Shown: positions 9,049 through 17,662, counted from the stretch's first letter. The stretch is DNA of 64,000 bases from Variovorax paradoxus (GCF_009755665.1 NZ_CP046622.1:1178001-1242000), one strand, 5' to 3'. Made by a program: numbers and translations. Notes: generated by a model from the sequence alone, not told the origin.

Positions 9049-9509
9049 GGCGTGGTGACGGTGAAGGGCCGCAAGCCGTCGGTTGCGATGCGCAGCGAGC
9101 GCGCGGGCGGGCCTTCGGAATACAGCTCGATCTGCTGCGCGGCAATGATCGGGTCCGGGCCCAGCTGCACGGCGGCAACCGGGGCGCCGCCTGCCAGCGA
9201 TGCCTGGGCAGTGATACCGCTGGAAGCCCATCCGCTGGGCAGCGCATCGGGGGCCAATCCGTCGAAGACAAAGCCGCCGCCTTCCACGATGCGCCAACGC
9301 ACTGCCACGCCGCTTGCGCGCGACTGGGCGCGGGCCGATTCGAGCAGCGCGGCCAGCCGGTCGGCCTCGCGGTCGAGCGTGGCGGCGCTGCTGTCGCGCA
9401 GCGCAAAGCTCACGCCGGCAGTGGCCATCGCGATGATCGCGATCACCACGATCAGCTCGAGCAGCGTGAAGCCGCGCGTGCGGCTACTGCCAGCTGCCGA
9501 TGTCGGCAT
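9045..9509 (-). CDS. gspH: GspH, type II secretion minor pseudopilin
   Basis: The 154-residue reading has the prepilin site RGFTLLELIVVIAIIAMATA. Two ATGs are possible: 9536, which overlaps gspG by 53 bp, and 9509, which overlaps by 26 bp and is preceded by a purine-rich GGCGAGGG at suitable spacing. I prefer 9509. GspH sits next to the major pseudopilin in the tip complex. Confidence 0.88.
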   Translation of the reverse strand: MPTSAAGSSRTRGFTLLELIVVIAIIAMATAGVSFALRDSSAATLDREADRLAALLESARAQSRASGVAVRWRIVEGGGFVFDGLAPDALPSGWASSGITAQASLAGGAPVAAVQLGPDPIIAAQQIELYSEGPPARSLRIATDGLRPFTVTTP

Positions 9510-9924
9510 TCTTGCCCTCGCCGCCGGCTTGGCCATCGGCGCCGAGCGAGAGCACGTCGATTTCGCCCTTGATACCCGGATTCATGTATTGGTACGGATG
9601 GCCCCACGGATCGCTCGGCAGTTTCTCGACGTAGGGCTTCCAGTTGGGCGCGGCCGGGCCGGCAGTGGGGCGCGTGAGCAGCGCCTGCAGGCCTTGCTCG
9701 GCGGTGGGGTAGCGCTGGTTGTCCAGGCGGTAGAGCTTGAGCGCCTGCATCAGGTTGTTGATGTCGGTCTTGGCGGCGGTCACGCGGGCGTCGTCGGCGC
9801 GCTCGATCACGTTCGGCACGATCAGCGCGGCAAGCACACCGATGATGACCAGCACCACCATCAATTCGATCAGCGTGAAGCCGCGCTGGGCGGTGCGGGC
9901 TGCGTCGCGAAGGATTTTTTTCAT
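9484..9924 (-). CDS. gspG: GspG, type II secretion major pseudopilin
   Basis: The 146-residue product is the main subunit of the pseudopilus. It has the prepilin signal RGFTLIELMVVLVIIGVLAA after a short basic leader (MKKILRDAARTAQ), then the conserved RYPTAEQGLQALL and LPSDPWGHPYQY segments and the calcium-site region near the C-terminus (GADGQAGGEGKNADIGSWQ). The in-frame extension upstream of ATG 9924 covers the divergent promoter region and is not needed. It is the first gene of the minus-strand gsp operon. Confidence 0.96.
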   Translation of the reverse strand: MKKILRDAARTAQRGFTLIELMVVLVIIGVLAALIVPNVIERADDARVTAAKTDINNLMQALKLYRLDNQRYPTAEQGLQALLTRPTAGPAAPNWKPYVEKLPSDPWGHPYQYMNPGIKGEIDVLSLGADGQAGGEGKNADIGSWQ

Positions 9925-9973
9925 AGCTTGGATGACATGTTTCGGAAAGCGCGCTGCATGATAATCCGCGGCC

Positions 9974-10618
9974 ATGACAAGTCCCTATTCCGCCGCCCGC
10001 TGGCACGCCCCCGTTGCAACCACGGGGCTCTGGGCGCTGGCAGCCGGCGCCGCGGTGTTCTGGGGACTGCGGCTCGCGAGCCCGACCGAACCCGTAGCCG
10101 CGGCGGCAACAATGCCGCGAGCGGCTGTTTCGGCGGATGCGGATGCGGTTGCGCGGCTGCTGGGGGCGGTTTCCGCAACGGAAGCGGCGCCCGCAGCGCC
10201 GGAAGCGGCCAGCCGCTTTACCCTTTCGGGCGTGGTGGCGGACCCTTTCAACCAGGGCGCCGCGCTGATTTCCATCGACGGCAAGCCTCCGCGCCCGTTC
10301 CGCGTCGGTTCGCGCGTTGGCGACAACTACGTGCTGCAGTCGGTGGGAGTGCGTGCGGCAACGCTCGGCACCAGCGCGCAGGGCCCCGCGGCATTCACGC
10401 TGCAGTTGCCGGTGCGGGCGCCGATCAGCATCGGCAGTCCGGGGGGGCCGACGATGCCGGCTGCGCCTTCGCCAGCGGCCCGGCCTACAGGACTTTTCCC
10501 GGCCACCGTGCCTCCGGTGATGGCACCGCCTCCGGCCGATGCGGCTGCTCAGCAAGCTCAGCAACCGCAACAACCTCAGCAGATGCCGCCGCCGGCACCT
10601 GCGCAACTCGCGCAATAG
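9974..10618 (+). CDS. gspC: GspC, type II secretion inner-membrane/periplasmic linker
   Basis: GspC links the inner-membrane platform to the GspD secretin. The 214-residue product has one N-terminal transmembrane helix, the homology region (RFTLSGVVADPFNQGAALIS and the following strands) and a Pro/Gln/Ala-rich tail in place of a PDZ or coiled-coil domain. It is transcribed divergently from gspG across 49 bp, so the two transcripts must share a promoter region. Its end lies 13 bp from the end of ilvA, which converges on it. Confidence 0.85.
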   Translation: MTSPYSAARWHAPVATTGLWALAAGAAVFWGLRLASPTEPVAAAATMPRAAVSADADAVARLLGAVSATEAAPAAPEAASRFTLSGVVADPFNQGAALISIDGKPPRPFRVGSRVGDNYVLQSVGVRAATLGTSAQGPAAFTLQLPVRAPISIGSPGGPTMPAAPSPAARPTGLFPATVPPVMAPPPADAAAQQAQQPQQPQQMPPPAPAQLAQ

Positions 10619-10631
10619 GCGGGCGCTCCGG

Positions 10632-12245
10632 TCAGGCCTGCAGGAACAGGCGATACGCCGGGTTCGACGTCTCTTCGACGTAGGGATAGCCCAGCGTTTC
10701 GAGGAAGGCGTCGAAGGCCGCCGCGTCGCTGGCCGGCACCTGCAGGCCGACCAGGATGCGGCCGTAGTCGGCCCCCTGGTTGCGGTAGTGGAAGAGGCTG
10801 ATGTTCCAGTTCGGCCGCATCAGGTTCAGAAACTTGAGCAGCGCACCCGGGCGCTCGGGAAAGACGAAGCGCAGCAGGCGCTCGTCGTGCGCAAGGCCCG
10901 TGCGGCCGCCCACCAGATGCCGCAGATGTTCCTTGGCGAGCTCGTCGTGCGTGAGGTCGAGCGCATCGAAGCCGTGGGCGTTGAAGGTCTGCGCGATGGT
11001 GCTCGATTCGCCGCGCGTCGACGTGGTCAGGCCCACGAACACGTGCGCCTTGGCCGCGTCGCTGATGCGGTAGTTGAACTCCGTCACATTGCGCAGCGCG
11101 CCGCCGGTGGAGCCCGTTTCCTGCGATTCGATGGCCGGCATTTCGCCGACCAGTTCACAGAAGCGGCGGAAGCTGCCGCGCTCTTCGGGAATCGTGACCG
11201 CGAACAGCGCTTCGCGCTCTTCGCCGACCTCGGCCCGTTCGGCCACGAAACGCAGCCGGTCGAAATTCATGTTGGCGCCGCACAAGATGGCTGCGTAGGT
11301 TTCGCCGTGGCGGCCGTGCCCGGCCACGTATTGCTTGATGGCGGCCACCGCGAGCGCGCCCGCCGGCTCCACGATGCTGCGGGTGTCGACGAAGACGTCC
11401 TTGATGGCCGCGCACACGGCGTCGGTGTCGACCGCGATGTATTCGTCAACGAGGTTGCTGGCGACGCGAAATGTCTCTTCGCCCACGAGCTTGACCGCGG
11501 TGCCGTCTGAAAACAGCCCCACGTCGGGCAGGCTCACGCGCTGGCGCGCCGCCACCGATTGCATCATTGCGTCGGAGTCGTTCATCTGCACGCCGATCAC
11601 CTTGATCTCCGGGCGCACCGCCTTGATGTAGTTGGCCACGCCCGAGATGAGTCCGCCGCCGCCAATCGCGACGAAGACCGCATCGAGCCGCCCCTGGTGC
11701 TGCCGCAGGATTTCCATCGCAATGGTGCCTTGGCCCGCAATCACGTCCGGATCGTCGAACGGATGCACGAAGGTCAGGCCCTGCTGCGCCTGCAGTTCGA
11801 GCGCATGCAGATAGGCATCGGAATAGCTGTCTCCATGCAGCACGACCTCGCCGCCGAAACCGCGCACCGCATCTACCTTGAGCCTGGGTGTCGTCACCGG
11901 CATGACCACCACCGCGCGCGTACCCAGCTTGCGTGCGCCCAATGCCACGCCTTGCGCGTGATTGCCGGCCGATGCGCAGATGACCCCACTTGCCAGCTGC
12001 TCGGGCGTGAGATGCGCCATCTTGTTGTACGCGCCGCGCAGCTTGAAGCTGAAGACCGGCTGCTGGTCTTCACGCTTGAGCAGCACCGTGTTGCCGAGCC
12101 GTTGGCTGAGCGCATTTGCTTTCTCGAGTGCGGATTCGACCGCCACGTCGTACACGCGGGCGTTCAGAATTTTTCTGAGATAGTCGGCAGGCGTCAGCGC
12201 CGGAACAGGGGCATCGCGCACGATTTTTTCCAAGGGAGTTTTCAT
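10632..12245 (-). CDS. ilvA: Biosynthetic threonine ammonia-lyase (threonine deaminase)
   Basis: This PLP enzyme converts L-threonine to 2-oxobutanoate, the first step of isoleucine synthesis. The 537-residue product has the PLP lysine in VFSFKLRGAYN, the phosphate-binding glycine loop AIGGGGLISG and two ACT-like regulatory domains in the last ~190 residues, which indicate the allosteric biosynthetic form rather than the short catabolic one. I chose the ATG at 12245 (MKTPLEKIVRD); the open extension upstream overlaps the promoter region of the divergent recombinase gene. Confidence 0.93.
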   Translation of the reverse strand: MKTPLEKIVRDAPVPALTPADYLRKILNARVYDVAVESALEKANALSQRLGNTVLLKREDQQPVFSFKLRGAYNKMAHLTPEQLASGVICASAGNHAQGVALGARKLGTRAVVVMPVTTPRLKVDAVRGFGGEVVLHGDSYSDAYLHALELQAQQGLTFVHPFDDPDVIAGQGTIAMEILRQHQGRLDAVFVAIGGGGLISGVANYIKAVRPEIKVIGVQMNDSDAMMQSVAARQRVSLPDVGLFSDGTAVKLVGEETFRVASNLVDEYIAVDTDAVCAAIKDVFVDTRSIVEPAGALAVAAIKQYVAGHGRHGETYAAILCGANMNFDRLRFVAERAEVGEEREALFAVTIPEERGSFRRFCELVGEMPAIESQETGSTGGALRNVTEFNYRISDAAKAHVFVGLTTSTRGESSTIAQTFNAHGFDALDLTHDELAKEHLRHLVGGRTGLAHDERLLRFVFPERPGALLKFLNLMRPNWNISLFHYRNQGADYGRILVGLQVPASDAAAFDAFLETLGYPYVEETSNPAYRLFLQA

Positions 12246-12294
12246 TTGATAACTGACGATGATAAGAGGCATCGGGATTGCTTGCGGATATGAC

Positions 12295-13425
12295 ATGGAC
12301 ACAAATGTCATAAACCTCATTCAAAGAGCCCCAGCTGCGAACGATTCAGGATTTTTTGCGCGTGCTTATCCCGCGATTCATGCGCCCGCAAATCAGTTAA
12401 CAAATGAGCAAAATTTGTTATCAGTTTCTGTCAGCGACCTTTCCAAAGGACTGATGCAGGCAGAGGCTGCGCGCGTACAACGCGGGGAGATCGGACGGCC
12501 CACCTGGCAGGTGATGGGCAACCGGTTGCGAGCCCACATCGTTCCGCTCCTGGGTGCCGTGCAGGCGCAGGCATTTGCCACGTCCGACGCGCAACGCCTG
12601 ATCGACCATCTGGGGGAGCAAGGCTTCACCAGCACGACCATTGCGCAGTACCTGGTGCTGTTGCGCAAAGTGATCACGCACGGCGTGAACATCGGTGTAC
12701 TTCGCAGCGCGCCGGCGTTTCCGAAGGTCAAGGTGCGCAGCCAGCCGCGCGGCAGCTTCAGCGTGGCGGAGTACCGGGCCGTTGTGGCGGCTGCGCGCAA
12801 GTTGCGCGGACAACCGCATCCGGTACTCGACCAACTCGAGGCCGGCGAGCGCTTCTGGATCGCACGCGAGTTGCTCGTCATGCCGGAGGAGCTCCCCTGG
12901 TTGATTCGCTGGATGGTGAACACCTTCGTTCGTCCGAGCGACATCAAGCTCATGAAGCACAAGCACATAGAGATGGTGCGCGGAAAGCACGTCTATCTGC
13001 GAATGAATTTGCCCGAAACCAAGCGGCACAGCCAGCCCATCGTGAGCCTGCGTCCGGCTGTGCGGGTTTATGAATCCCTGCTTGCTCATCGTCGCGAGCA
13101 AGGCTGTGGTGGCGCGGAAGACTACATCTTCATGCCGCAATTGAAGAATCGTGAACACGCGCTCGCAGTGCTCAATTTTCTTTTCCATTGGGCGCTCGAG
13201 GTCACCGCGCTGGAGAAGGGGCCGCTCGGCCAGTCGAGAACGCTCTATTGCCTGCGCCACACCGCGATCACATTGCGGCTGTTGTACGGGCAGGGCATCG
13301 ACATGCTGACCTTGGCGCGCAATGCGCGCACGAGCGTGAACATGGTCGAGCGGTTCTACGCTTCGGTCCTGAACGGGGAAATGAATGTGGGACTGCTGCA
13401 AAGCAGGCGTGGCCGCGCGAGTTGA
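12295..13425 (+). CDS. Tyrosine recombinase / integrase-like protein
   Basis: The 376-residue product resembles phage-integrase-family enzymes. It has a SAM-like DNA-binding N-terminal part (residues ~60-150) and a catalytic domain with the box I Arg in NTFVRPSDIKLM, a candidate Lys in NLPETKRHSQ, a box II in YCLRHTAITLRLL and a candidate nucleophilic Tyr in VERFYAS. The first His of the usual HxxR is Tyr here, and the usual GH before the nucleophile reads as AR, so the active site is atypical. No attachment site, tRNA or other mobile gene is visible nearby. It is divergent from ilvA with 49 bp between starts. It may be a chromosomal recombinase or an old integrase remnant. Confidence 0.75.
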   Translation: MDTNVINLIQRAPAANDSGFFARAYPAIHAPANQLTNEQNLLSVSVSDLSKGLMQAEAARVQRGEIGRPTWQVMGNRLRAHIVPLLGAVQAQAFATSDAQRLIDHLGEQGFTSTTIAQYLVLLRKVITHGVNIGVLRSAPAFPKVKVRSQPRGSFSVAEYRAVVAAARKLRGQPHPVLDQLEAGERFWIARELLVMPEELPWLIRWMVNTFVRPSDIKLMKHKHIEMVRGKHVYLRMNLPETKRHSQPIVSLRPAVRVYESLLAHRREQGCGGAEDYIFMPQLKNREHALAVLNFLFHWALEVTALEKGPLGQSRTLYCLRHTAITLRLLYGQGIDMLTLARNARTSVNMVERFYASVLNGEMNVGLLQSRRGRAS

Positions 13426-13433
13426 AAAACGCC

Positions 13434-13464
13434 AAAAAGCCGCCCGGCTTGCGCTGGGCGGCTT
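13434..13464 (-). terminator. Rho-independent terminator of the left porin
   Basis: Read on the minus strand, a 9-bp GC-rich stem (aagccgccc / gggcggctt) is followed by TTTTGGCG. It lies 51 bp past the stop of the left porin and 9 bp past the convergent recombinase gene. Confidence 0.8.
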
Positions 13465-13515
13465 GACACTGAATCGACTCGAACTGGCGGGAGCCAGCAT
13501 CGGATCAAACGGTGA

Positions 13516-14761
13516 TCAGAAAGCGTGGCGGATGCCGAAGTCGTAGCCGGTCGAATTCTTCGGGGTGAAGACGCTGTTGCTGATGAACGGCTGGTTGCCC
13601 ACCGACAGCGATGCGCCGTTCTTGTTGCTCACGCGAGCCACCGTTGCGTACAGGGCCGTGCGCTTCGACAGGTTGTGGACATAGCCGAGAGCCAGCTTGC
13701 TGGCCTTCGGATTGTTGCGTTGGTCGTTGAAGAACAAGTCGTCGTTGCTGCCGCCGGTCTTGTACTTCACGGCCGAGTAGGACGCTCGGATCAAGCCAGC
13801 GCCGACGGGAACCGTCACGCCCAGCAGCCAGCCGTTGAGCTTCGTCGAAGGCACGGAGCCCGGATCGACGATGAAGTTGCCGTCGATGTCGGTCTTGAGC
13901 TTGGCTTGCGACAGTTCACCGAAGAGCTTGGCGGGACCGAAGTCGTACGAAGCGCCGAGGTTCAGGGTGTTGACCTTGTTGGTCACACCGGCATAGAAGT
14001 CGTCGCCGACGGTGCTTTGGCCATAGGCCAGGGCAACGTCCAACGGGCCATTGGCATAGCCGAAGCGGCCACCGACGTAGCGACCGGCGCGCGAGTTGTT
14101 CGGGACGTCGGGCGTAGCCAGCCCGGGGCGGTACTTGGTCTGCTCGTGGAACGCGTACATCACCTGGCCGTAGAAGCCGCCCAGGTTCGGCGGGAGGAAG
14201 TAGCCGATCGAGTTGCTGGCACGCGTGGAATTGAGGTTGCCACCGAAACCGCCTGCGCCGCCGCTGGGGTTGAAGCCGTTCGCGGTCGAGATCAGGTTGG
14301 TGCCAACGCCGTTGGTGCCGAACGGATCGAACACGGTGTCGTTCCAGAAGGTCGGGGTGTAGTCGCGGCCGAGGCGGACTTCACCGAAACCGCCCGAAAG
14401 GCTCACGGTCGAGCGACGAGCAAACGTCGAGACACCGGTTGCGCCGTCGTCGTTGGTGATCGGGGCTTCGAGCCAGAAGCTGGCTGCCAGGCCGCCGCCG
14501 AGGTCTTCGGTCCCACGGAAGCCGAGACGGCTGGAGTTGTAGCCCGAATTGGCCAGACCGGTTTTGCTCGTCCTGACGCTGCCTTGGTTGACATAGAACG
14601 GGTCGTAGACGGGAACGCCGAAAGCGTTGTACGAGACGCCGTTGTACATGTCACGCGAGGTGGACGAGTAGCCGCTGATCGATGCGTCGACCACACCGAA
14701 CAGCGTGACGGACGACTGAGCCGAGGCAACACCGGCAACAGCCAGGGCAGCCAGAGCAACT
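13516..14761 (-). pseudogene. Gram-negative porin, start codon and signal-peptide start lost
   Basis: From FGVVDASISGYSS to the C-terminal GIRHAF this is an intact general porin (16-stranded barrel family) very like the porin at 16400. The signal-peptide remainder (VALAALAVAGVASAQ) is still encoded, but no ATG, GTG or TTG lies in frame between it and a TAG at about 14851-14853. The MKKSL start seen in the other copy is replaced by unrelated sequence just downstream of a terminator hairpin. The first usable start is GTG 14694, which would remove the whole signal peptide. The body has no stop or frameshift, so loss is recent or the copy is maintained by exchange with its partner. Nearest match and expression are unknown. 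Confidence 0.8.
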
Positions 14762-14821
14762 GCCCTTTCGGCGCTAAAACTAGAGTGGGTGCCGACGCGC
14801 GAAGTAACCGGCGCTGCAAAG

Positions 14822-14852
14822 AAAAAAGCCCCGAGCTTTGCAGCTCGGGGCT
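14822..14852 (-). terminator. Rho-independent terminator of the sRNA candidate
   Basis: Perfect 11-bp stem (14827-14837 with 14842-14852), loop of four, followed on the minus strand by six T. It lies about 60 bp upstream of the remaining coding part of the left porin and would block read-through into it. Confidence 0.85.
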
Positions 14853-14911
14853 AAATCCACCAATTGGAAGGGTGGAGGAGACAACCGGTGCGCACGGCTT
14901 CGTGCGCGATG
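14822..14911 (-). ncRNA. Candidate small RNA with anti-Shine-Dalgarno motif
   Basis: A ~90-nt transcript is predicted on the minus strand between a promoter (-10 TATACT at 14918-14923) and a strong terminator. It contains a 7-bp hairpin near its 5' end (GCGCACG / CGTGCGC, loop AAGC), a C-rich stretch CUCCUCCACCC that complements ribosome-binding sites, a small CCACC/GGTGG hairpin, then the terminator (11-bp stem AGCCCCGAGCT / AGCTCGGGGCT, loop of 4, six U). No protein is encoded. C-rich CUCCUCC sRNAs are known in other proteobacteria; membership of a named family is not claimed. Alternatively it is a leader attenuator of the former porin gene. Confidence 0.6.
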
Positions 14912-14917
14912 AAATAA

Positions 14918-14945
14918 AGTATATCGGTTGTTTGCTGCGTTGCAA
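14918..14945 (-). promoter_or_regulatory. Sigma-70-type promoter of the sRNA candidate
   Basis: On the minus strand, TTGCAA (14940-14945) and TATACT (14918-14923) are separated by 16 bp and followed by AT-rich sequence. An alternative -35 TTGTTG (14943-14948) would have a 19-bp spacer. No coding sequence follows for the ~90 nt up to the terminator. Confidence 0.55.
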
Positions 14946-15027
14946 CAAGCGAGTGACGCTTTTCCCACACACAAATTGATGTCTCAGCGAACTTTTTTCA
15001 CTGAGCGTCCCGATTGGATCTGACAAG

Positions 15028-15477
15028 ATGGAATGCACAGTAAGTTGGACTGGCGATGCCGGCACCCGCTCGGCCATGGGATTCGTGGCCGAGACAGGCA
15101 GCGGCCATGTATTGACGATGGATGGCGCGCCGGATGCGGCAAAGCCCGAAAACGGCGGCCAGAACCTGGCCCCTAGGCCCATGGAGACGGTTCTCGCGGG
15201 CACCGGCGGCTGCACGGCCTACGACGTGGTGCTGATCCTGAAGCGGGGTCGCCATCGGGTGGAGCGCTGTAGCGTCAAGCTGACCAGCGAACGGGCGGAA
15301 AAGGACCCCAAGGTCTTCACCAAGATCCACATGCACTTCACGGTGGCGGGCAAGGGCATTCCTGCCGCTGCCGTGGAACGCGCCATCGCAATGAGCCACG
15401 ACACCTACTGCTCGGCGAGCATCATGCTTGCGAAAACGGCCGAGATCACCACCAGCTTCGATCTGATCGAGACCTGA
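15028..15477 (+). CDS. OsmC family protein
   Basis: The 149-residue product has the OsmC/Ohr fold signature with two conserved cysteines: Cys62 in LAGTGGCTAYDVV and Cys128 in SHDTYCSASIML. Family members reduce organic hydroperoxides through these thiols; the subgroup resembling E. coli YhfA has unknown physiological substrate, and this protein looks closer to that subgroup (MECTVSWTG start, lack of Ohr-type tail). It lies between the two inverted porins, convergent with coq7 (11 bp between ends). Confidence 0.85.
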   Translation: MECTVSWTGDAGTRSAMGFVAETGSGHVLTMDGAPDAAKPENGGQNLAPRPMETVLAGTGGCTAYDVVLILKRGRHRVERCSVKLTSERAEKDPKVFTKIHMHFTVAGKGIPAAAVERAIAMSHDTYCSASIMLAKTAEITTSFDLIET

Positions 15478-15488
15478 GGCGGCAGATC

Positions 15489-16118
15489 TCAGATTCGATG
15501 CGCTACCGTGGTCATGACGCGGGAGGCGAACCGCATCAGGGCCTTGGCCGGCGCCGGCAGTTCCGAAGCGCCGGCGTCAATGGCCTGAGCGGCGTGGCGA
15601 GCTTCATCGACTTTCATCTGCTCGACCACGGCCCGTGAGGCGCTGTCGGCGGGCGGAAGGCGCCCCAGATGGCTCTCCAGATGGGCTTCCACCTGGCGTT
15701 CGGTTTCTGCAACAAACCCGAGGCTCAGCGGATCTCCCAGGCGACCAGCTATCAACCCCAGGCCGAAAGCCCCCGCATACCAGAGCGGGTTTAGAACCGA
15801 AGGCCGGGCGCCGAGTTCGTCCAGGCGCTGTCGTGTCCACGCCAGATGATCGGTTTCTTCATGGGAGGCCTCGAGCAATCGGGTGCGGAGGACGGGATCG
15901 CGCGCCACCGCGGCCTGCGCGGTGTAAAGCGCCTGTGCGCACACTTCTCCCACGTGGTTGACCCGCATCAACGCGCCGGCCTCGCGCCGTTCCGAGTCAC
16001 TCAGTTCGCCGGGGGCTTGAGCCGGATGGGGCATGGCCCGGGTGGAGTGAGGTCGGGCAAAAAGAGTACGTAATGCCGCATCCGCTGCGGCTAGGGCGGA
16101 ATCGAGCGAAAAGATCAT
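15489..16118 (-). CDS. coq7: Coq7, demethoxyubiquinone hydroxylase
   Basis: This di-iron monooxygenase hydroxylates 2-polyprenyl-3-methyl-6-methoxy-benzoquinone in ubiquinone synthesis. The 209-residue protein shows the carboxylate ligands in [40 protein letters not shown] and [10 protein letters not shown], the two-repeat pattern of the family. It is the proteobacterial Coq7 type of normal length. It reads away from the right-hand porin, with a 281-bp non-coding region between the two starts. Confidence 0.93.
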   Translation of the reverse strand: MIFSLDSALAAADAALRTLFARPHSTRAMPHPAQAPGELSDSERREAGALMRVNHVGEVCAQALYTAQAAVARDPVLRTRLLEASHEETDHLAWTRQRLDELGARPSVLNPLWYAGAFGLGLIAGRLGDPLSLGFVAETERQVEAHLESHLGRLPPADSASRAVVEQMKVDEARHAAQAIDAGASELPAPAKALMRFASRVMTTVAHRI

Positions 16119-16204
16119 GCGTCTATTTGAACCGAAGCAAAAAGGCGCTGGCCGGAACCTTGTTTCATTTCACATTGTGGTTCACGAGGGCGTCCAACCC
16201 CTTT

Positions 16205-16220
16205 GTTGCACTACTGCAAC
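16205..16220. promoter_or_regulatory. Palindrome in the coq7/porin intergenic region
   Basis: A perfect inverted repeat, gttgca-ctac-tgcaac, lies in the 281-bp region between the divergent coq7 and porin starts. It could be an operator for either gene; no regulator is identified. The rest of the gap holds a purine-rich aaaaggaggt at about 16303 with no gene behind it, and the porin leader. Confidence 0.35.
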
Positions 16221-16399
16221 GAAACGCGTGGGCCACCTGAGTTTTCGGGCGAATTGTTTTGCCCTGCCGCAGCGGCTCTGGTGCAATAGCATCAACTTCC
16301 CAAAAGGAGGTTGGCCCGGGGTCCGGTGGGAGCACAAAGTGCCAGTCACGGTGAGCCCTTCGCACCGGAGCCCTATGTTTAACCTTGGAGAAACTTGCA

Positions 16400-17662
16400 A
16401 TGAAAAAATCTCTAGTTGCTCTGGCTGCCCTGGCTGTTGCCGGTGTTGCCTCGGCTCAGTCGTCCGTCACGCTGTTCGGTGTGGTCGACGCGTCGATCAG
16501 CGGCTACTCGTCCACCTCGCGTGACCTGAACCCGACGGTTTTCCCCAATGCTTTCGGCATTCCGACCTACCTGAACCAAGGCAGCGTCAAGGTCAGCCGT
16601 CGCGAACTGGCTAACTCGGGCTACAACTCCAGCCGTATCGGCTTCCGTGGTACGGAAGACCTCGGCGGTGGCCTGGCTGCCAGCTTCTGGCTCGAAGCCC
16701 CGATCTCCAACGACGACGGCCAGCAAGGTATCGCGACGTTCAACCGTCGTTCGACCGTGAGCCTGTCGGGTGGTTTCGGTGAAGTCCGCCTCGGCCGTGA
16801 CTACACCCCGACCTTCTGGAACGACACCGTGTTCGATCCGTTTGGCACCAACGGCGTTGGCACCAACATCATCTCGACGGCCAACAGCGCCTTCGGCGCC
16901 TTCGGTACCCCCGCAGCGTCGACGGCTCCGTTCGCCAACGTGGGTCAGAACAACTACACCCGCGCCAGCAACACCATCGGCTACTTCCTGCCGCCGAACC
17001 TGGGTGGTTTCTACGGTCAAGTGCAGTACGGCTTCAGCGAGAAGACCAAGTACAGCCCTGGCCTGGCCACGCCTGATGTCGCGAACAACTCGCGCCAAGG
17101 CCGTTACGTTGGTGGCCGCTTCGGCTACGCCAACGGCCCGCTGGACGTCGCTCTTGCTTACGGCAGCAGCACGGTTGGCGATCAGTTCTACGTCGGCACG
17201 ACCACCAAGGTCAACACGCTGAACCTCGGCGCTTCGTATGACTTCGGTCCCGTGAAGCTCTTCGGTGAAGTGTCGCGCGCCAAGAACAAGATCGACTACG
17301 AAGTGACCCCGCTGTTCACCGGCGGCCGTCCTGACGTGGACCTGACCGGCTACCTGCTCGGCGTGACCGTGCCGGTTGGCGCTGGCCTGATCCGCGCTTC
17401 GTACTCGCGCGTCAAGTACGACTTCAACGAAGTCCAAAGCCCGTTCGCACCGGCTGAAGCAGATCCGAAGGCTAGCAAGCTGGCTCTCGGCTACGTGCAC
17501 AACCTGTCGAAGCGCACGGCCCTGTACGCTACCGTTGCTCGCATCAGCAACAAGAACGGCGCGAACCTGACCGTTGGCGGCCCGGCTTTCGTGACCGGTG
17601 GCGGTGTCTTCACCCCGAAGAACTCGACCGGCTACGATTTCGGTATCCGTCACGCTTTCTAA
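16400..17662 (+). CDS. Gram-negative general porin (intact copy)
   Basis: The 420-residue product has a signal peptide (MKKSLVALAALAVAGVASAQ), starts the mature protein with SSVTLFGVVDAS and ends with the aromatic GIRHAF needed for outer-membrane assembly. The family is the trimeric beta-barrel porin of beta-proteobacteria (OmpC-like, porin_4), allowing diffusion of small hydrophilic solutes. The start is preceded by ttggag at good spacing. It is the inverted, functional-looking partner of the start-less copy at 13516-14761; their first ~111 bp after the fourth or fifth codon differ by one base. Confidence 0.94.
   Translation: MKKSLVALAALAVAGVASAQSSVTLFGVVDASISGYSSTSRDLNPTVFPNAFGIPTYLNQGSVKVSRRELANSGYNSSRIGFRGTEDLGGGLAASFWLEAPISNDDGQQGIATFNRRSTVSLSGGFGEVRLGRDYTPTFWNDTVFDPFGTNGVGTNIISTANSAFGAFGTPAASTAPFANVGQNNYTRASNTIGYFLPPNLGGFYGQVQYGFSEKTKYSPGLATPDVANNSRQGRYVGGRFGYANGPLDVALAYGSSTVGDQFYVGTTTKVNTLNLGASYDFGPVKLFGEVSRAKNKIDYEVTPLFTGGRPDVDLTGYLLGVTVPVGAGLIRASYSRVKYDFNEVQSPFAPAEADPKASKLALGYVHNLSKRTALYATVARISNKNGANLTVGGPAFVTGGGVFTPKNSTGYDFGIRHAF

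Noticed and set aside
12259-12294. Earlier start for the recombinase gene
   Set aside because: It would extend into the ilvA promoter region, and ATG 12295 gives a normal leader.
16303-16375. Strong ribosome-binding site aaaaggaggt upstream of the right porin
   Set aside because: No start codon lies at usable spacing and no frame of protein character follows; treated as leader sequence.
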